Shown here: positions 1-8,090 of the stretch, piece after piece
Position numbering within the stretch: the first letter of the stretch is position 1
How the letters are laid out: each line of letters opens with the position of its first letter
Source: CAYZEE01 sp964477485
Lineage (GTDB): Bacteria; Patescibacteriota; Microgenomatia; Levybacterales; UBA12049
Assembly: GCA_964477485.1 (NCBI GenBank)
Contig: CAYZEE010000014.1
Location: 1-23,428, forward strand
DNA: 23,428 nt
Reading direction: 5' to 3'
Notes under the pieces: model-generated
The model's input: the letters and a program-made list of their open reading frames with translations, nothing else
Told to the model about the DNA's origin: nothing
The model's database searches: none
Position numbers and translations under genes: made by a program

Positions 1-141
1 TAACAAAAATCGATTATTTAAACCTTAAATAGCAACATAATTTTGGTACGCTATCCAAAACTGGAAATTTTTTCCTTCCTCAAAAAAAGCTGGCTAGGAT
101 TTCTTTATGCTAAAAACATAGTAAAATTCTTAAGCATATGG

Positions 142-147
142 TAAACT
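142..147 (+). promoter_or_regulatory. possible extended -10 box for the NUDIX gene
   Basis: TGG followed by TAAACT (4 of 6 consensus) ends 7 nt before the GTG start at 155, so the predicted transcript would begin at or next to the start codon. No good -35 is visible. A second TGC-TAAAAA element lies at 108-116. The rest of 1-141 shows no gene. Weak on its own; it is listed because the spacing matches other genes here. Confidence 0.3.
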
Positions 148-154
148 TCAATTT

Positions 155-700
155 GTGAATAAATCGTTAAAAAAAGAACTTCTGGCCTTAGCTAAGTCTT
201 CCATTGCTGATAAAAAAATTTCAGAAAGATTTTTAGAAAGAGCCAAAGAGGGAAACTTAACACAAGATGAAAATCCTCAAACTCACTTTTGTGTTTATTT
301 TGCTGCTTTTGATCCCCTGTTAAAAGAGGTATTCATGGGTCATCATATAAAATCTGGGCTTTGGTTATTTAACGGAGGACACATCAATAAAGGAGAATCA
401 TTAAAACGGGCCGTGGAGAGGGAAATTGATGAAGAATGGGGCATGACACATATTAAAATTCCTAAAACTCCTTCTCTTCTGACTATTACCAACATAGATA
501 ATCTTCCCAAACAATTATGTATAAGACATTATGAGGTCTGGTTTTTTGTAAACGTTGGTAAAAATACCTTTCATCCTGACAAAAAAAGACTTGCGAAAGA
601 GTTTTATGAAACTAGATGGTTAACACTAAAAGAAGCAAGAAAATTAGTTGTTGATCCTGAAAGCCTGCATGGCCTCAAAGTTATAGAATCAACTTTCTAA
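155..700 (+). CDS. NUDIX hydrolase
   Basis: A 181-residue protein of the NUDIX superfamily, which hydrolyses nucleoside diphosphates linked to another group. The NUDIX box is complete at residues 75-97: G75, E81 and the REIDEEWGM segment (89-97) fit GX5EX7REUXEEXGU and supply the metal-binding glutamates. The substrate cannot be read from the sequence. The N-terminal 40 residues are charged and helical. The start is GTG at 155. The nearby ATG at 138 runs into a stop within seven codons, and no Shine-Dalgarno (SD) sequence is present. The gene converges on pgk and their 3' ends overlap by 12 bp. Family is sure; substrate unknown. Confidence 0.88.
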   Translation: MNKSLKKELLALAKSSIADKKISERFLERAKEGNLTQDENPQTHFCVYFAAFDPLLKEVFMGHHIKSGLWLFNGGHINKGESLKRAVEREIDEEWGMTHIKIPKTPSLLTITNIDNLPKQLCIRHYEVWFFVNVGKNTFHPDKKRLAKEFYETRWLTLKEARKLVVDPESLHGLKVIESTF

Positions 701-1750
701 GAGGGCCTCTATTCCCGGCAGTTTTTCTCCTGAAAGAAACTCAAGCATTGCTCCTCCGCCGGTTGAGACAAAAGAAAACTTATCAAGAAGTCCTATTTCT
801 CTCAAGTACCCCAGAGTATCCCCTCCCCCAACAACAGTATACGCACCGCTTTCGATAATTCCTCTTGCTAATTTCTCAGTCGCACAGTTTTTATCTTTTA
901 TCTGTTCCTCAATTTTTCCAACTGGGCCATTCCAGACAATTGTTTTTCCCAGATTAATTATTTGTAAAAAATTTTCAACACTGTTTGGAGTAATATCTGT
1001 CTCGTTTTGATTTAGATCCGAAACTATTAAAATTGACTTTCTCCCGTTCGCTTTCTCATGTTGTACCTTTAAAAGTACTTTTCTCTCTTCCGTAATTTTT
1101 CCGCCCACCAGAACATAATCAGCAAGTTTGTGCATCTTCTCAACCACAGGAAGCTTTGTTTCAATCTTAGCACCTCCTATAATTACAACCAGTGGTCTTT
1201 TGGGGTGTTCCAAAAGCAATGATAAGGTTTCTACTTCTCTTTTTAATCTGAATCCTGCAAAATGCGGCAGAAATTTTGCCACCCCTGCAATTGATGCATG
1301 ATTTCTATGAGAAACTGCGAATGCATCATTTACATAAATATCCGCCAAAGATGCAAGTTTTTTAGAAAATTCTGGATCGTTTTCTTCCTCGCCTTTATAA
1401 AATCTTATATTTTCAAGAAGAAAGAAATTATCAGAAAGTTTAAAGGCATCAAACCCACCAATATTCTTAATTCTTGATTCATAATTCTTAAATCCCAATT
1501 TCTGCGCGTACCATTCAACAACAGGCTTTAAGGAAAATTTTTCGTTTTTTCCTTCGGGTCTTCCCAGATGGCCGACAACAAAAACCGTAGCATCTTCTCT
1601 TAATAAATAAGTTAAAGTTTCAAGACTATCTTTAAGTCTCGTGTCATCCTCTATTTGTGATTGTTGAGAAAGCGGGACATCGAGATCCAGCCTTAATAAG
1701 GCTTTTTTATCTTTTACTCTTGCACTTTTGAGACTTGGTAAACTAATCAT
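689..1750 (-). CDS. pgk: phosphoglycerate kinase, short form
   Basis: Phosphoglycerate kinase interconverts 1,3-bisphosphoglycerate + ADP and 3-phosphoglycerate + ATP in lower glycolysis. Visible signatures in order are LRLDLDVP near the N-terminus (usual form VRVDFNVP), GHLGRP, LLENIRFYKGEE, YVNDAFAVSHRNHAS, GGAKIETKLPVVE, TIVWNGPVG, VVGGGDT and the C-terminal FVSTGGGAMLEFL. The ATG at 1750 is chosen; a longer TTG reading from 1768 adds six residues with no family support. At 353 residues it is clearly shorter than the usual 390-420. The main loss follows VLVGGKITEE, where the nucleotide domain normally continues with a GGMANTF-type helix. A 7-nt periodic tract (1463-1497) lies inside the gene and encodes a lineage-specific loop. 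It is downstream of the CvpA-CAP gene on the same strand (42-nt gap). Confidence 0.95.
   Translation of the reverse strand: MISLPSLKSARVKDKKALLRLDLDVPLSQQSQIEDDTRLKDSLETLTYLLREDATVFVVGHLGRPEGKNEKFSLKPVVEWYAQKLGFKNYESRIKNIGGFDAFKLSDNFFLLENIRFYKGEEENDPEFSKKLASLADIYVNDAFAVSHRNHASIAGVAKFLPHFAGFRLKREVETLSLLLEHPKRPLVVIIGGAKIETKLPVVEKMHKLADYVLVGGKITEERKVLLKVQHEKANGRKSILIVSDLNQNETDITPNSVENFLQIINLGKTIVWNGPVGKIEEQIKDKNCATEKLARGIIESGAYTVVGGGDTLGYLREIGLLDKFSFVSTGGGAMLEFLSGEKLPGIEALLES
1463..1497. repeat. 7-nt periodic tract inside pgk
   Basis: Consecutive heptamers ATTCTTA, ATTCTTG, ATTCATA, ATTCTTA, AATCCCA. The reading frame of pgk continues through it, giving the loop NYESRIKNI between the N-domain and LLENIRF. 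Same style as tracts near 8070, 9805, 15244 and 18214. Confidence 0.6.
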
Positions 1751-1792
1751 TTTAAAACGATTTAACAATAGAACAATTTAATAATTTATTTT

Positions 1793-2779
1793 TTAATCGG
1801 TGAACTCCTGGCAAAACATTTCTCCATAAATTCCTCCATCTATGACTCCTATTCCGACTTGGCCAAAATTGGTAGATAAGATATTTGCACGGTGTCCCGG
1901 ACTTTGCATAAGTCCCTGCATTGCAATTGTAACATTTGGGGCATAAGCTAAATTCTCTCCGGCATAAGTAAATGAAATGTCGCTCTGTGCCATTCTATCA
2001 AAAGGGGATAATCCTTCCGGAGTATAATGAGAAAAATACCCACGTTTGAACATATCTTCGCAGTGTGCGCGCGCTACCTCAACCAACTTTGAATTTGACG
2101 AAAGAGCCTTAATTCCCCGTGAAGTCCGTTCATAATTAACCATGTTAAACATCTGATTCTCTGCATTCTTATCTACGGAAAAATTGTTAGTTTTAAAGTT
2201 AAGATTAATGGACTCATTACTCTTTGGCTCAATAGTTAAGAAGTTGAGTGTCTCATTTATAGCTCCTCCAAAGATATTGTTTATATCTTTATCGAACCCC
2301 TGCGTTCTTGTCACCAGAAAACTGCCTATTCTTGAGGTTGATACCGAATTTTTTAGAAAGGGGGAGACTGGCAAAGCTATAATAATGGTTAAAATAAATG
2401 CTACAAGTATTAGACCTGAAAGTATACCAGATATTATCCCTAGAGCATAATCAATGTCCCTAAGAAATTTCCCCTTTATCTTAAATCGCGAAACAAATAC
2501 GTTATAAACAAATTTTGTCAAGATGGCACCTAAAATTATTTCGCTTATAAAAGCTGCGATTAGGAATCCGATTGCAGAAGACCAGCCGGAAGGCATAGAG
2601 AAATATTTGCCAATAAGACTTCCCAGGAATGAATAAGATTTAAGCCCTATTATAAAAGACAATACAAAACTTATAAGATCCAATAGTGCCTGAATAAAAC
2701 CGACAGAGTAACCTTCAATGCCGTAGAAAAGAAGTACAAGAAGTATTACAAAATCAAGCCAATTAAAATTGAACATCAT
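1793..2779 (-). CDS. CvpA-like membrane protein fused to CAP/SCP domain
   Basis: A 328-residue two-domain protein. Residues 1-150 carry about four hydrophobic segments (roughly 8-25, 30-50, 65-90, 115-140) with the CvpA/colicin V production pattern (FNWLDFVILLVLLFYGIEGYS). A linker of about 50 residues leads to a C-terminal CAP (SCP/PR-1-like) domain from about 210. This domain shows ARAHCEDMFKRGYFSH, GENLAY and SPGHRANILS followed by GQVGIGV, which are the CAP hallmarks with their His and Glu residues. The CAP domain should lie outside the membrane. Bacterial CAP domains are often linked to envelope or spore coat functions, but enzymatic activity here is unknown. It is divergent from the first PBP gene. 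A near-consensus promoter places the transcription start on the ATG. Domains are confident, function is not. Confidence 0.88.
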   Translation of the reverse strand: MMFNFNWLDFVILLVLLFYGIEGYSVGFIQALLDLISFVLSFIIGLKSYSFLGSLIGKYFSMPSGWSSAIGFLIAAFISEIILGAILTKFVYNVFVSRFKIKGKFLRDIDYALGIISGILSGLILVAFILTIIIALPVSPFLKNSVSTSRIGSFLVTRTQGFDKDINNIFGGAINETLNFLTIEPKSNESINLNFKTNNFSVDKNAENQMFNMVNYERTSRGIKALSSNSKLVEVARAHCEDMFKRGYFSHYTPEGLSPFDRMAQSDISFTYAGENLAYAPNVTIAMQGLMQSPGHRANILSTNFGQVGIGVIDGGIYGEMFCQEFTD

Positions 2780-2785
2780 TTACTA

Positions 2786-2814
2786 ATTATACAAAATAGG
2801 CTGTGTATTGTCAT
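2786..2814 (-). promoter_or_regulatory. promoter of the CvpA-CAP gene, predicted leaderless
   Basis: On the minus strand, -35 ATGACA (2809-2814, 5/6), 17-bp spacer, -10 TATAAT (2786-2791, 6/6). Only 6 nt separate the -10 from the ATG at 2779, so the predicted transcription start coincides with the start codon. The -35 overlaps that of the divergent PBP promoter. Confidence 0.7.
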
Positions 2815-2837
2815 AATATTTAAAATGATGATATCAT
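2808..2837 (+). promoter_or_regulatory. promoter of first PBP gene, predicted leaderless
   Basis: -35 TTGTCA (2808-2813, 5/6), 18-bp spacer, extended -10 TGA-TATCAT (2829-2837; hexamer 5/6). Seven nt separate the -10 from the ATG at 2845. The -35 shares five base pairs (2809-2813) with the -35 of the opposite promoter, so one polymerase should exclude the other. Confidence 0.6.
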
Positions 2838-2844
2838 ATACCTT

Positions 2845-5022
2845 ATGTTTAAGACGGCGGAAAAGGTAGTTAAAAAAAATAAAAAAAATATAATAATAGC
2901 TATTATAGCTTTAATTCTAATCATTTTTTTTTATATTTTTATATTAAAAGACCTACCATCTCCAACAAAGTTATCAAGCAGCAACATCCCTCAATCTACA
3001 CAGATTTTTGATAGAAACGGTGTGCTTCTATATACGATCTACGCCAAGAAAAATCAAACCTTTATTCCTCTCTCTACAATTCCGAAGTCGTTAAGAGAAG
3101 CAACTATAGCAATTGAGGATAAAGATTTTTATCTCCACGGCCCGATCGACATAAGAGGAATCACCCGCGCAATATTCACCATAATTACTCATCATCAAAT
3201 CCAGGGAGGCTCAACTATTACCCAGCAGCTGATCAAGAATAGTCTATTAACCCCAGAACAAACCATACTCCGCAAACTAAGAGAGATTCTGCTTTCTTTC
3301 GCCACAGAGGCCATTTATTCAAAAGATAAAATTTTGGAGATGTATCTAAACCAAATTCCATATGGAGGGACTGCCTGGGGAGTTGAGGCGGCAGCTGAAA
3401 CATATTTTGGCAAACACGCAAAAGATTTGGACTTGGCACAAAGTGCTCTTTTAGCAGGACTTCCGGAAGCTCCGACAACTTTTTCTCCGTTTGGGGCACA
3501 TCCCGAGCTCGCTAAAGAAAGACAGGAAGAAGTTTTGCAAAAAATGTACGAGCAAAAATACATTACAAAAAATCAGATGGAAAATGCTATCAAAGAACCT
3601 CTCTTGTATCAAAAGCTCTCAAATAGAATTAAAGCTCCGCACTTTGTCTTGTATGTTAAAGACCTATTGGTTAAAAAATATGGAGAAAGAATGATTGAGG
3701 AAGGAGGACTCAAAGTCACAACAAGTCTTGATCTTGGAATTCAAAATATGGCCCAAGCCACAGTTTCTGCAGAAATCTCCCAACTTGGCAGTTATCACGT
3801 TACAAATGGAGCAGCTCTTGTTACAGATCCGGCAACTGGAGAAATTTTAGCCATGGTTGGAAGCAGGGATTATTTTAATACCAAAAACGACGGAAACGTC
3901 AACGTTACTCTTGCTCATCGCCAACCAGGATCTGGTATAAAACCAATTAATTATGCCGTTGGCCTTATGCATGGATATACTGCAGCAACCCCATTTATAG
4001 ATCAACAAACCTGTTTTCCAAACCCCGGTCATCCTGATTATTGCCCGGTAAATTATGATGGGAAATGGCATGGAGTAGTTCAAATGAGATATGCTCTCGC
4101 CAACTCAATCAATATCCCTGCCGTTAAAATGTTAAAACTTAATGGAGTCTCTTCAATGATTGCAACAGCATCTGCTATGGGTATCACAACATTCAACAAT
4201 GACCCAAGCAGATATGGACTGTCTCTAACTCTTGGAGGAGGCGAGGTAACTATGCTTGATATGGCAACTGCTTATGGAGTTTTTGCAAACAACGGATATA
4301 AAGTTGATCTTCATCCTATATTAAAAGTTGTAGACAATAAAGGAAAGGTATTGGAAGAATACCAACCGATACAATCTCCAATCTTTGGTGAGAAAGTTTT
4401 ACCGCAAGGAGTTGCTTTTATTATATCAAGCATTTTATCTGATAATAACGCAAGGGCTATGGAGTTTGGCATTAATTCTCCTCTTCGGATTAATGATTTT
4501 CCTGTGGCTGTAAAAACCGGGACGACCAATGATTTTAGAGATAACTGGACGATTGGCTATACTCCGTCTTATGTAGTTGCTGTTTGGGTTGGAAACAATG
4601 ATAATTCCCCAATGAATGGACTTGCTTCAGGCATAACGGGCGCAGCGCCTATTTGGCATGGTATTATGAAAAATATAATCGAAAATAAACCCCCGCAACC
4701 TTTCCAGAGGCCGGACAGCATAGTCCAAAAAGCAGTCTGCTCAGACTCAGGTGCTTTTTCAACCTCTTCCCAGGGCTCAGGAACCTCGCAGAGTCAATGC
4801 CCGACGAGACTTGAGTATTTCATAAAAAAAATTAAACCGGTAGCTGAGGGCGGGGTTCAAACACAAAAGGTCTGGATTGATAAGAACACTCAGGATCTTG
4901 CAAAACCAGGACAAACAACTAATCTTGAATTAAAAGATGAAACAATAGTTAAAGATCCTACTGGTGATTCCTACTGCTTAACCTGTCCGCATCCAACCAC
5001 AACTCCCACCCCGACTCCATAA
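2845..5022 (+). CDS. class A penicillin-binding protein (glycosyltransferase-transpeptidase)
   Basis: A bifunctional peptidoglycan synthase that polymerises lipid II and cross-links stem peptides outside the membrane. A short cytoplasmic N-terminus precedes one membrane anchor (residues 16-34). The GT51 domain spans about 50-230, with catalytic E91 in EDKDFY, then GGSTITQQLIKN (121-132), RKLREI and KILEMYLNQIPYGG. The transpeptidase domain runs from about 320-610 with S363-G-I-K366 (SxxK), S421-I-N423 (SxN) and K557-TGT. The tail is Cys-, Ser- and Thr/Pro-rich, ending in a TPTPTP run. The start is the ATG at 2845; there is no SD. It is followed 89 nt later by a paralogue, with which it shares a block of very similar DNA (3334-3438 versus 5877-5981). 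Confidence 0.95.
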   Translation: MFKTAEKVVKKNKKNIIIAIIALILIIFFYIFILKDLPSPTKLSSSNIPQSTQIFDRNGVLLYTIYAKKNQTFIPLSTIPKSLREATIAIEDKDFYLHGPIDIRGITRAIFTIITHHQIQGGSTITQQLIKNSLLTPEQTILRKLREILLSFATEAIYSKDKILEMYLNQIPYGGTAWGVEAAAETYFGKHAKDLDLAQSALLAGLPEAPTTFSPFGAHPELAKERQEEVLQKMYEQKYITKNQMENAIKEPLLYQKLSNRIKAPHFVLYVKDLLVKKYGERMIEEGGLKVTTSLDLGIQNMAQATVSAEISQLGSYHVTNGAALVTDPATGEILAMVGSRDYFNTKNDGNVNVTLAHRQPGSGIKPINYAVGLMHGYTAATPFIDQQTCFPNPGHPDYCPVNYDGKWHGVVQMRYALANSINIPAVKMLKLNGVSSMIATASAMGITTFNNDPSRYGLSLTLGGGEVTMLDMATAYGVFANNGYKVDLHPILKVVDNKGKVLEEYQPIQSPIFGEKVLPQGVAFIISSILSDNNARAMEFGINSPLRINDFPVAVKTGTTNDFRDNWTIGYTPSYVVAVWVGNNDNSPMNGLASGITGAAPIWHGIMKNIIENKPPQPFQRPDSIVQKAVCSDSGAFSTSSQGSGTSQSQCPTRLEYFIKKIKPVAEGGVQTQKVWIDKNTQDLAKPGQTTNLELKDETIVKDPTGDSYCLTCPHPTTTPTPTP

Positions 5023-5054
5023 AACTGCCTCTTTTAAAAAGATATTACCTATAG

Positions 5055-5060
5055 TATAAT
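5055..5060 (+). promoter_or_regulatory. -10 box upstream of second PBP gene
   Basis: A perfect TATAAT lies between the two PBP genes. The -35 region is poor (TTTTAA with a 17-bp spacer). Transcription would start near 5067 and leave a leader of about 45 nt, longer than for most genes here, containing the GC-rich hairpin at 5067-5084. The second PBP may also be read through from the first. Confidence 0.45.
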
Positions 5061-5066
5061 TCTTCC

Positions 5067-5084
5067 CAGCCTTGCGGCAAGCTG
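5067..5084. repeat. GC-rich inverted repeat in PBP2 leader
   Basis: An imperfect hairpin (CAGC and TTG pairing with CAA and GCTG) containing the 11-mer GCCTTGCGGCA (5069-5079), which recurs inverted at 18535-18545 inside a coding sequence. It is followed by CCCTTTT, so weak termination or attenuation is conceivable. Confidence 0.4.
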
Positions 5085-5111
5085 CCCTTTTACAACCTGT
5101 TCAGTAAGAAC

Positions 5112-7361
5112 ATGAAAATCGTATTGGATATTTTGAGTCTAATTATAAAAGCTCTTATTTTAATAGGAGATCTTGTTCTTTTAATTGTAAAGTTGGTTGT
5201 AAAAACAATTAGCTCGTTCTTTATTCGTATCAAATTCTATATTAATAGATTTGGCTTATCATTATCGCTACTGGCGAAACGTCTTTCCTCCTTTATCGCA
5301 AACATCGCAAGCCTAAAATCTAAATTGTCTTTTAGAAAACTTGGGGAGGAAAAAATCAAAAAAAGAAGAAAAATTAAGCCAACGAAAATTTTTCCCTTGC
5401 CCTTCTCTGTAAAAATCAAATATTTCTTGATAGGTGCTGCGTTCTCTTTTGTATTTATTTTCCTTCCTTTTCTTTTTTTGATATTCATACAAGATCTTCC
5501 CAGTCCTAAAATATTAAGTCTTAGAGAAGAACCGCAATCTACAAAAATATATGACCGCAATGGAGTACTTCTATATGAAATATATGCCAATCAAAATAGA
5601 ACTTTTGTTCCGCTCTCATCTATACCAAAGTATGTACAAGAAGCAACTATTGCAACCGAAGATAAAGATTTTTATAAAAATCCTGGATTTGATATCTTTG
5701 CAATCATAAGAGCCGCAATTGCGGATCTTAGAGGAGAACCTCTGCAGGGAGGCTCAACTATTACTCAGCAACTTATAAAATCAACGCTTTTAACTCCGGA
5801 GCTAACTATTACGCGGAAAATAAAAGAGGTAATTTTGGCTTTTTGGGCAGAACACATCTACACGAAGGATGAGATCCTGGAAATGTATCTAAACCAAATT
5901 CCATACGGAGGGACTGCCTGGGGAGTTGAGGCGGCAGCTGAAACATATTTCGGCAAACACGCAAAAGACTTGGACTTAGCAGAGAGCGCAATGCTTGCGG
6001 GGCTTCCTAACGCTCCTACCTTATATTCTCCGTACGGAGAGAGTCCGAATCTCTGGAAAGAAAGACAAAAAGAGGTGCTTGGAAAAATGACAGATCTAAA
6101 ATATATAACCAGAAACGAGGAAGTACAAGCAGAAAAAGAAAAGTTAACTTTTTTGCCTTTTCAAATACCAATCCATGCCCCGCATTTTGTTATGTATATA
6201 AAAGATTTACTGGTCAAAAAATACGGGCTGGCAATGGTTGAAAGAGGAGGACTCATAGTCAAAACCAGTCTTGATTTAAAGCTCCAAGAAAAAGCTCAAG
6301 AAATTGTAACAGATGAAATTAACAAAGATGGATATTTAAATCTCACCAATGGAGCTGCACTTGTTACAAATCCTAAAAATGGAGACATATTGGCAATGGT
6401 AGGAAGTAGCGATTACCTAAATCCCAATGGAGGAAATTACAATGATACAGAGGCTCTAAGGCAACCAGGATCAAGTATTAAAGTGGTAACATATAGTGCC
6501 GCACTATCAAGCGGATATACTGCTGCCAGCTTAATAAATGACTCTCCTATAACTTATGTATCAGCCGGAGGACCTTCTTATTCTCCGGTAAACTATGACG
6601 GAAGGTTTCATGGATTACTAACTTTAAGACAGGCGCTGGCAAATTCCGTTAATATTCCTGCTGTTAAAACTTTAGATAAAATTGGAGTATCTAAAATGGT
6701 TGATCTTGGCAAGAAAATGGGTATTACAACCTGGGGAAAAGCAGATCAATACGGGCTAGCAATAACTCTTGGCGCAGCAGATGTAAAGATGACTGACATG
6801 GCAACAGTGTATGGAGTTTTGGCAATTGAAGGCTATAAGGTTGATCTTAACCCAATTTTGAAAATTACAGACTCTCAAGGAGATATTCTTGAAGAAAAAA
6901 AAGAAGTTGAACAACAAAAAGTTTTAGATCCTGGAGTTACCTTCATACTATCCAGTATATTGGCTGATAATAACGCGAGGTCAATGGAATTTGGGATAAA
7001 TTCTCCTCTTTTGATACCAGGCCACACGGTATCTGTAAAAACTGGAACATCAGATGACAAAAGGGATAACTGGACAATTGGTTATACGCCCTCTTATGTA
7101 GTTGCTGTTTGGGTTGGAAATAATGATAATAGCCCAATGAGCCAAGTCTTGGCTTCGGGAATAACAGGCGCAGCGCCTATTTGGCATCAAATAATGGAAT
7201 CTCTTGTATCAGGAGAACCTGATGAAAAAATGCCAGTGCCTCCGGACATCATTCAAAAACCTTGTCTTGGGGTAAATGAATACTTTATTAAAAGTACAGA
7301 AAATTTAGTAAATTGTGTACTTCGCCCAAAACCTTCTATTTCTCCACGCCCATCTCCCTGA
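5112..7361 (+). CDS. class A penicillin-binding protein, paralogue with N-terminal extension
   Basis: A second bifunctional peptidoglycan synthase, 749 residues. It carries about 100 residues of N-terminal extension: a hydrophobic stretch (1-33) and a basic region (75-92) before the anchor (103-126). GT51 follows with catalytic E183 in EDKDFY, GGSTITQQLIKS (213-224) and KDEILEMYLNQIPYGG. The transpeptidase carries S454-S-I-K457, S512-V-N514 and K643-TGT. It ends in a short Pro/Ser tail. Compared with the upstream paralogue it lacks most of the C-terminal Cys/Ser-rich region. The extra N-terminal hydrophobic segment could anchor it twice or bind a partner (inference). No SD precedes the ATG. 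It converges on rpe with a 13-nt gap. Confidence 0.95.
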   Translation: MKIVLDILSLIIKALILIGDLVLLIVKLVVKTISSFFIRIKFYINRFGLSLSLLAKRLSSFIANIASLKSKLSFRKLGEEKIKKRRKIKPTKIFPLPFSVKIKYFLIGAAFSFVFIFLPFLFLIFIQDLPSPKILSLREEPQSTKIYDRNGVLLYEIYANQNRTFVPLSSIPKYVQEATIATEDKDFYKNPGFDIFAIIRAAIADLRGEPLQGGSTITQQLIKSTLLTPELTITRKIKEVILAFWAEHIYTKDEILEMYLNQIPYGGTAWGVEAAAETYFGKHAKDLDLAESAMLAGLPNAPTLYSPYGESPNLWKERQKEVLGKMTDLKYITRNEEVQAEKEKLTFLPFQIPIHAPHFVMYIKDLLVKKYGLAMVERGGLIVKTSLDLKLQEKAQEIVTDEINKDGYLNLTNGAALVTNPKNGDILAMVGSSDYLNPNGGNYNDTEALRQPGSSIKVVTYSAALSSGYTAASLINDSPITYVSAGGPSYSPVNYDGRFHGLLTLRQALANSVNIPAVKTLDKIGVSKMVDLGKKMGITTWGKADQYGLAITLGAADVKMTDMATVYGVLAIEGYKVDLNPILKITDSQGDILEEKKEVEQQKVLDPGVTFILSSILADNNARSMEFGINSPLLIPGHTVSVKTGTSDDKRDNWTIGYTPSYVVAVWVGNNDNSPMSQVLASGITGAAPIWHQIMESLVSGEPDEKMPVPPDIIQKPCLGVNEYFIKSTENLVNCVLRPKPSISPRPSP

Positions 7362-7374
7362 ACCTACTTTAAAC

Positions 7375-8004
7375 TTATACAGTTTTTTCTTGTAAACTAC
7401 TGTATGCAAGTTCCGGATTCGGATTCTGAAAAATAAAACTTGTCGTCACAAAACGGCTCGCCCCGGCTCCTTTTGCTTCTTGTATAGTCTTTATATTAAT
7501 TCCCCCATCAACTTCAATTGGGGCATATGTCATATTTTTTATTTTTTTCACTTTCTCTAAATACTGCGGCACAAATTGCTCGCCGGAAGCTCCTGCATTT
7601 ATAGTCATAAAAAGAAGTACGTCCAAATCGTCAAAAGATACTTCAACTAAATCCTGCGATGTTGGTCCATCTATTGCAAGTCCTACTTCGCCCAGAAGCT
7701 GCGCTTGCGCCACGAATTCTATCTGATCAGACATTTTTTCAATCTGCCCGATAAATCTTTTGAATCCGGCATTTGCCCAGGGTTTTAAATAGCTAATAGG
7801 CTCTTCAACCATCATGTGAAGCTCAAATAGAGCGTCTTTTGTGTATTTTAAGAAAGGGGTTGGATCAAGAAATGTAACACTTGGAGCAAATTTGCCGTCT
7901 ATTATATCTATATGGATTGTTTTTGAGAAGGGCAAAACGAGCAGAATTTTTTTTTCAATTTCCAGCCAATCTTTCTCCAAAATTCCGGGAATAATTATAT
8001 TCAT
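7375..8004 (-). CDS. rpe: ribulose-phosphate 3-epimerase
   Basis: Interconverts D-ribulose 5-phosphate and D-xylulose 5-phosphate in the non-oxidative pentose phosphate pathway. A TIM-barrel protein of 209 residues, near the usual 215-225. The four metal/catalytic positions are visible: H31 and D33 in HIDIIDG, H63 in ELHMMV and D166 in EVDGGIN. The phosphate-binding loop is diverged (MTINAGASGEQF against the usual MTVNPGFGGQ), and the usual His in the I-x-H-x-E strand is replaced (FIGQIEK). The start is the ATG at 8004. A TATAAA (8035-8040, minus) would give a leader of about 23 nt. It lies 74 nt downstream of rpiB on the same strand, so it may be part of that transcription unit. A related epimerase specificity is possible because of the loop changes. 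Confidence 0.85.
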   Translation of the reverse strand: MNIIIPGILEKDWLEIEKKILLVLPFSKTIHIDIIDGKFAPSVTFLDPTPFLKYTKDALFELHMMVEEPISYLKPWANAGFKRFIGQIEKMSDQIEFVAQAQLLGEVGLAIDGPTSQDLVEVSFDDLDVLLFMTINAGASGEQFVPQYLEKVKKIKNMTYAPIEVDGGINIKTIQEAKGAGASRFVTTSFIFQNPNPELAYSSLQEKTV

Positions 8005-8069
8005 AAATTGACCTGATTGATCTGATTAACTTAATTTATAAACAGGTCTAAATTCTAATATTTTAGGTC

Positions 8070-8090
8070 GATTAGGAATCAGTAATTAGG
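8070..8090. repeat. 7-nt periodic tract at rpiB 3' end
   Basis: Heptamers GATTAGG, AATCAGT, AATTAGG in direct succession. The tract crosses the rpiB stop codon, so the last residues of RpiB are encoded inside it. AT-rich imperfect units continue towards 8048. Confidence 0.5.

Noticed and set aside
1751..1768. TTG start extension of pgk
   Set aside because: Six added residues have no family counterpart, and the ATG at 1750 begins the conserved N-terminus.
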